Shown here piece after piece: positions 60,813 through 64,000 of a DNA stretch of 64,000 nucleotides. Source of the stretch: JAJDXO01 sp965213765 (GTDB lineage: Bacteria > Pseudomonadota > Alphaproteobacteria > Rhodospirillales > UBA2165). Where the stretch lies: NCBI GenBank assembly GCA_965213765.1, contig OZ243926.1, positions 1,302,001 through 1,366,000 on the forward strand, read 5' to 3'. A program made the translations under genes and the position numbers. The notes below the pieces were generated by a model that was given only the letters and a program-made list of their open reading frames with translations, did not search any database and was not told the DNA's origin. The first letter of the stretch is position 1. Every line of letters begins with the position of its first letter.

Positions 60813-62177
60813 TTAGCGGGTATTGGTTGCGCGTTTCAGATTTCTGCGCCATTCCCACGGCGGCGCGGGTGCGCGGCCGGACCAGATTCCGCGCCGGGCC
60901 GCGCGGGCGGCGGCTTCATCGTCTGAATAGGCCCTTGAGGACTTGACGAACGCGAAGGCCCATCCGGCTTCCACCACCCAACGGTTCAGTTCGGTTTCCT
61001 CTCCTTCGATCCTGCATACGCCCCGGAGCCGCACCAAGCCGGGACGCAGGCGCTCGCAGATCACATTGCGGCCCGCAATGCGCCGTTCCAGCGCCCGGCC
61101 CGCCTCGCGGCCGCAGGCCCATTCGGACCCGTCCGCCCTGATGCAGGGCTGCTTGAGTTCGGGCGCGTCGATGCCGTCGAGCCGGACCCGTGTTGCGGCC
61201 TCCCCGACCTTTATCGAATCGGCGTCAATCACCAGCGCCTTGCCGCCGAGCGGCCGGATCGCACCGCTGCCGGCTTCCATCCGTCCGGCGTCTCCGAGAT
61301 CGGCGATCAGCCTGTCGCGGTTGAATTCATGGCCGAGCACGACGCGACGCGATGCGCCCGGGTCTTCCTGTCCATCCACCGTTACGGGCCTAGACGATGA
61401 GTAACCGACCGCCGTGAGTTTGCCGCGCGCCCACTCGCCAAGCGCGGTTCCGGCCGCATGGTCCAGGCAATGCGCCAGCACCGACTGCGCCCGGCGCTGC
61501 GACAGGCCGAGATTCGCTACCCATGCGTCCCGTTTCGTTTGCGCGCTGGCCCATTCCGGCGAGGAATGGCCCTCGATGCGGATTTCGTCGATGTCAAACC
61601 TGTCCGCCGAGTTCCTGAGCTCCGCCAGCCATCGGGGACAAATGTCGTCCAGCACAGCCTTGAAACCCGGCGGGATAACTGCGCTGCCTGTCTCGAAAAC
61701 CACCGTTTCGGGAAATACGACCCGGCCGGACGGGTCGATCTCTCCGCCCGCCTTCTCCACGTCCGCCGCAAGCTCGCGTTTCAGATTGTCGATGAACTCC
61801 CCGCGCGCCGCCGCGTCTTCGGCGAGCCGGTCCTTGACCGCCGAAAGCCGGCTATCGACCACGCGTTCCCTTGCCAGCAGGTCCTCGATCCGGCTCACCA
61901 GCTCTTCATTGCTGGCCTCGCCGTCCGGATCGAGCTCGCGACGCAAATCCAGCGCTTCAATGGTCTCGTCCTTGTTCTTCTCGATCCATTGCTCGTAGCC
62001 TTCCAACGCCGCCAGGCGCGCCGGCGACACCGGGATCTCCTCGCCCTTGAATGACCGCACAAGGACGACCCCGCCGATAGCGAGGATAACGGCTGCGGCC
62101 ATTACGCCGCCCCACACCCAATTCGGCGTCTGCCCGCGCTTGCGTGTCAACCGCCGCCTTCCGGGACGACGGCTCAT
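60813..62177 (-). CDS. Membrane-anchored OmpA-like domain fused to a thermonuclease (SNase) domain
   Basis: 454 residues. A basic N-terminus and one membrane helix (WVWGGVMAAAVILAIGGVVLV), a coiled coil (about 50-150), an OmpA/MotB-like peptidoglycan-binding domain (VVFETGSAVIPPGFKAVLDD, DIDEIRIEGHSSPEWASAQT, LGLSQRRAQSVL, KLTAVGYSSSRPV), then an SNase domain from about 335: ALVIDADSIKVGEAATRVRL, DGIDAPELKQPC, WACGREAGRALERRIAGRNV, VRLRGVCRIEGEE and WAFAFVKSSRAYSDDEAAAR. The Arg/Glu/Arg catalytic set of staphylococcal nuclease is plausible (RLDGIDAPE...RLRG). A wall-anchored nuclease is an unusual design; a role against incoming DNA or in nutrition is open. Overlaps the upstream small gene by ATGA. 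Confidence 0.85.
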   Translation of the reverse strand: MSRRPGRRRLTRKRGQTPNWVWGGVMAAAVILAIGGVVLVRSFKGEEIPVSPARLAALEGYEQWIEKNKDETIEALDLRRELDPDGEASNEELVSRIEDLLARERVVDSRLSAVKDRLAEDAAARGEFIDNLKRELAADVEKAGGEIDPSGRVVFPETVVFETGSAVIPPGFKAVLDDICPRWLAELRNSADRFDIDEIRIEGHSSPEWASAQTKRDAWVANLGLSQRRAQSVLAHCLDHAAGTALGEWARGKLTAVGYSSSRPVTVDGQEDPGASRRVVLGHEFNRDRLIADLGDAGRMEAGSGAIRPLGGKALVIDADSIKVGEAATRVRLDGIDAPELKQPCIRADGSEWACGREAGRALERRIAGRNVICERLRPGLVRLRGVCRIEGEETELNRWVVEAGWAFAFVKSSRAYSDDEAAARAARRGIWSGRAPAPPWEWRRNLKRATNTR

Positions 62178-62434
62178 GCGTCGCTATTCCGATCGTCGCT
62201 GAACGAAGCCATAGCGTCTTGGCATGTCCGATGTATGCGCTCCACCGCCTCCTCCGCGAGGTTGGCGGACTGTTGCACGGCTTCCGGGCCCGGCGGAGCC
62301 GGCTCCTCTTCGGCGGGGAAGCTGAACGGGCACCACTTCGGTTCCGGCAAAGCCCACACAACAACGACCACCGACAGGGTGAGGCAAATACCTTTCCATA
62401 CCCCTAGCGCCTCCCCAGTTAGACCGAAATCCAT
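62174..62434 (-). CDS. Small single-pass membrane protein preceding OmpA-SNase
   Basis: 86 residues from MDFGLTGEALGV with one helix (ICLTLSVVVVVWALPEP) and an acidic, Pro-rich tail ending in helices with Cys. The frame continues upstream into the IS5 element whose left end lies about eight bases before this ATG, so the native start could have been longer and lost. Overlaps the next gene by four bases. No family recognised; likely a partner of the OmpA-nuclease protein. Confidence 0.5.
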   Translation of the reverse strand: MDFGLTGEALGVWKGICLTLSVVVVVWALPEPKWCPFSFPAEEEPAPPGPEAVQQSANLAEEAVERIHRTCQDAMASFSDDRNSDA

Positions 62435-62442
62435 TAGAAAAT

Positions 62443-63377
62443 CTCTAAGAGCCCAACCGAAAACTAATTTGAGTGATTTCAGTCCTTTATGCTTCTTCCG
62501 AGTTGCCACCGTGGAGGAAGTTATGCCTTGGACTGAAATCACGCGCCCTGACTATGACCGTCGCGGACTCCGTTATGCAAGCGATGTGACCGACGCGGAA
62601 TGGGCTTTGATCCAACATTTTATGCCCGAGAGGGCTAAAACGGGGCGCCCGCGGCGGACTTGCATGCGCTCTGTGTGGAATGCGATCCAGTACATCGCGG
62701 CCACGGGCTGCCAATGGTCCATGCTGCCCAAAGAGTTTCCGCCGTTCACGACCGTGCAGTACTATTTCTACCAAATGCGCGACAGCGGTGTACTGGACAT
62801 TCTGAACGATGCGCTTGTCGTGGCGGCGCGTATGCTGACGGGGCGGGAGGCCACGCCCACAGCTGGGATCATCGACAGTCAATCGGTCAAGACGACCGAG
62901 AGTGGCGGCCCGCGTGGCTACGATGCGGGCAAAAAGATCAAGGGGCGTAAGCGTCACATCGTAACCGACACAGACGGAAACCTGTTGGGGCTGATCACCC
63001 ATGCCGCAGACATCCAGGACCGCGACGGGGCATCCATCGTAATCGCGCAGGCCCTCGAAACCTATTCGAGCCTGACCCACATTTTTGCCGACGGTGGCTA
63101 CTCAGGCGACAAACTTCGTGACGCAATGGCCTCAATCGATGGCCCGACAATCGAGATCGTGAAGCGCCCACCCGGTGTCACGGGCTTTGTCGTCATCGCC
63201 CGCCGCTGGGTGGTAGAGCGCACCTTCGCCTGGCTCGGGCGCTGCCGTCGCTTGGCAAAGGACTGGGAAAAAACAATCGCATCGGCGGATGCCTGGACGC
63301 TCATCGCCGCCATCCGAAGATCCGCACGCCTTGTTGCAAGAAAAACCGCTCAGGAGTTTTGAGTCAGACTGTAAGAG
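62443..63377 (+). mobile_element. IS5-family element, third type
   Basis: Ends CTCTAAGAGCCC...AAAACT (left) and, on the minus strand from 63379, CTCTTACAGTCTG...AAAACT are imperfect inverted repeats. Related to, but distinct from, the elements at 22689 and 53332. Inserted next to the small membrane-protein gene. Exact outer bases and target duplication are uncertain. Confidence 0.7.
62523..63362 (+). CDS. IS5-family transposase
   Basis: 279 residues from MPWTEITRPDYDRR; GGAGGAAG six bases upstream sets the start. DAEWALIQHFMPERAKTGRP at the N-terminus, then DDE landmarks GIIDSQSVKTTESGGPRGYD, HIFADGGYSGDKLRDAMAS and RWVVERTFAWLGRCRRLAKD. Single continuous frame, so no frameshift is needed. 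Looks complete. Confidence 0.92.
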   Translation: MPWTEITRPDYDRRGLRYASDVTDAEWALIQHFMPERAKTGRPRRTCMRSVWNAIQYIAATGCQWSMLPKEFPPFTTVQYYFYQMRDSGVLDILNDALVVAARMLTGREATPTAGIIDSQSVKTTESGGPRGYDAGKKIKGRKRHIVTDTDGNLLGLITHAADIQDRDGASIVIAQALETYSSLTHIFADGGYSGDKLRDAMASIDGPTIEIVKRPPGVTGFVVIARRWVVERTFAWLGRCRRLAKDWEKTIASADAWTLIAAIRRSARLVARKTAQEF

Positions 63378-63385
63378 TCTGACTC
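63361..63385. terminator. Perfect hairpin at the right end of the IS5 element
   Basis: GAGTCAGACT / AGTCTGACTC with a five-base loop GTAAG, starting on the transposase stop codon. It may block transcription leaving or entering the element; no U-run follows. Confidence 0.45.
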
Positions 63386-63397
63386 GAAACTCTACAT

Positions 63398-64000
63398 TTA
63401 ATAACAATGGCTTGCGATCCGCCTTGTGAGGAGTCGGATGTGTGCGACGAGGATCCATGCCTGTGCGGAGGCGATTGATTTCTCCCAGTCCTTGGCCAGT
63501 CGGCGGCATCGGTTGAGCCAGGCGAAGGTCCTCTCGACGACCCATCTCCTGGGCAGGACCTCAAAGCCCTTGGCGGTATCGGGACGTCTTATAATCTCGA
63601 TCGTCCAGCGGCCGATGTCTTCGAGGGCACCCTCAAGTTTCGGTCCGCCATAGGCGGCGTCAGCGAAGAGGTGACGCAGCCGGGGGAAGCGATGACGGAT
63701 CGATTTGAGGACCCCGGGGGCGCCGTCGCGGTCCTGGATATCGGCTGAATGCACGATCAGGCCGAGCAGCAGGCCGAGCGTATCGGTGACGATGTGACGC
63801 TTGCGGCCCTTGATCTTCTTGCCCGCGTCATAGCCCCGAATACCACCGCTTTCCGTGGTTTTCACGCTCTGGCTGTCGATCACCCCGGCGCTCGGGCCGG
63901 CCTCGCGTCCTTCCAACTCACGGGCCGCCACAACCAGATGATGGTTGATCGCCTCCAGCAGCCCGTTCGAGCGCCAGTCGTAGAAGTAACGCTGCACCGT
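63398..64000 (-). CDS. IS5-family transposase, 5' end outside window
   Basis: About 200 residues to the stop at 63398. QRYFYDWRSNGLLEAINHHL, GVIDSQSVKTTESGGIRGYD, LFADAAYGGPKLEGALEDI and RRWVVERTFAWLNRCRRLAK carry the DDE set. Same family as the preceding element but clearly different in sequence, and in the opposite orientation; the two face each other tail to tail. Confidence 0.85.
   Translation of the reverse strand, partial: TVQRYFYDWRSNGLLEAINHHLVVAARELEGREAGPSAGVIDSQSVKTTESGGIRGYDAGKKIKGRKRHIVTDTLGLLLGLIVHSADIQDRDGAPGVLKSIRHRFPRLRHLFADAAYGGPKLEGALEDIGRWTIEIIRRPDTAKGFEVLPRRWVVERTFAWLNRCRRLAKDWEKSIASAQAWILVAHIRLLTRRIASHCY

Noticed and set aside
60813..62434. Zorya-type defence system (OmpA-like protein plus membrane protein)
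   Set aside because: No MotA/ZorA-like partner, helicase or further defence gene is visible; only the OmpA-like part matches.
1..64000. CRISPR arrays, tRNA or rRNA genes
   Set aside because: No regularly spaced short repeats, cloverleaf or rRNA-like stretches were recognised by eye; a covariance-model search would settle it.

Overview
This GC-rich window is dense in insertion sequences and decaying genes. Its gene content fits an alphaproteobacterial (Rhodospirillales-like) genome, possibly a marine host-associated one: TRAP and BCCT uptake systems, an aromatic-degradation operon, a sulfatase, a sulfotransferase/P450 pair and many IS families. The sponge-symbiont idea is an inference from the RiPP locus and is not proven here.

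Region 1 (1-13.6 kb) is a ribosomally made peptide (RiPP) locus read leftwards. Three small NHLP-leader precursors lie in tandem (13451 to 12415). Their cores are short and all end in Trp. A flavin-dependent tryptophan halogenase follows (12095-10581), then an apparent HlyD N-terminal remnant and two NHLP-type ABC exporters, one with a C39 peptidase. The locus is split by an IS1380 element, which is itself split by an IS66-type element carrying a DNA adenine methylase gene. The peptides would be exported after leader removal, and the obvious modification is Trp halogenation.

Region 2 (13.6-33.1 kb) starts with a frameshifted hypothetical gene, a 2OG-oxygenase remnant, a higBA toxin-antitoxin pair, an integrase fragment and palindromes. 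It continues with a TolC / PAS-fused adaptor / MacB-like ABC operon, a pile-up of IS630-IS5-IS630, exported Calx-beta and cysteine-repeat proteins, a DsbA-like protein, a second toxin-antitoxin pair and remnants of a conjugative element (MoxR ATPase, topoisomerase III piece).

Region 3 (33.1-50.8 kb) holds a BCCT transporter, remnants of autotransporters, dnaE2 and IS1182, and then a nine-gene leftward catabolic operon: GST, TRAP binding protein, fused TRAP permease, FAH-family hydrolase, FAD monooxygenase, VOC dioxygenase, MBL hydrolase, GST, FAH-family hydrolase. A LysR regulator is divergent from it and is followed by a sulfatase and an amidohydrolase-type decarboxylase. The same TATCA-N7-TGATA dyad lies in front of lysR and in front of the sulfatase, so the two arms look like one regulon for taking up and degrading an aromatic, possibly sulfated, compound.

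Region 4 (50.8-64 kb) is IS-rich: an IS630 copy, a second IS5 copy and many short fragments. Between them are two lipoproteins, a GPP34-cytochrome P450 fusion co-oriented with a sulfotransferase, an OmpA-nuclease fusion with a small membrane protein, and two further IS5-type elements at the right edge. No rRNA, tRNA or CRISPR array was recognised.
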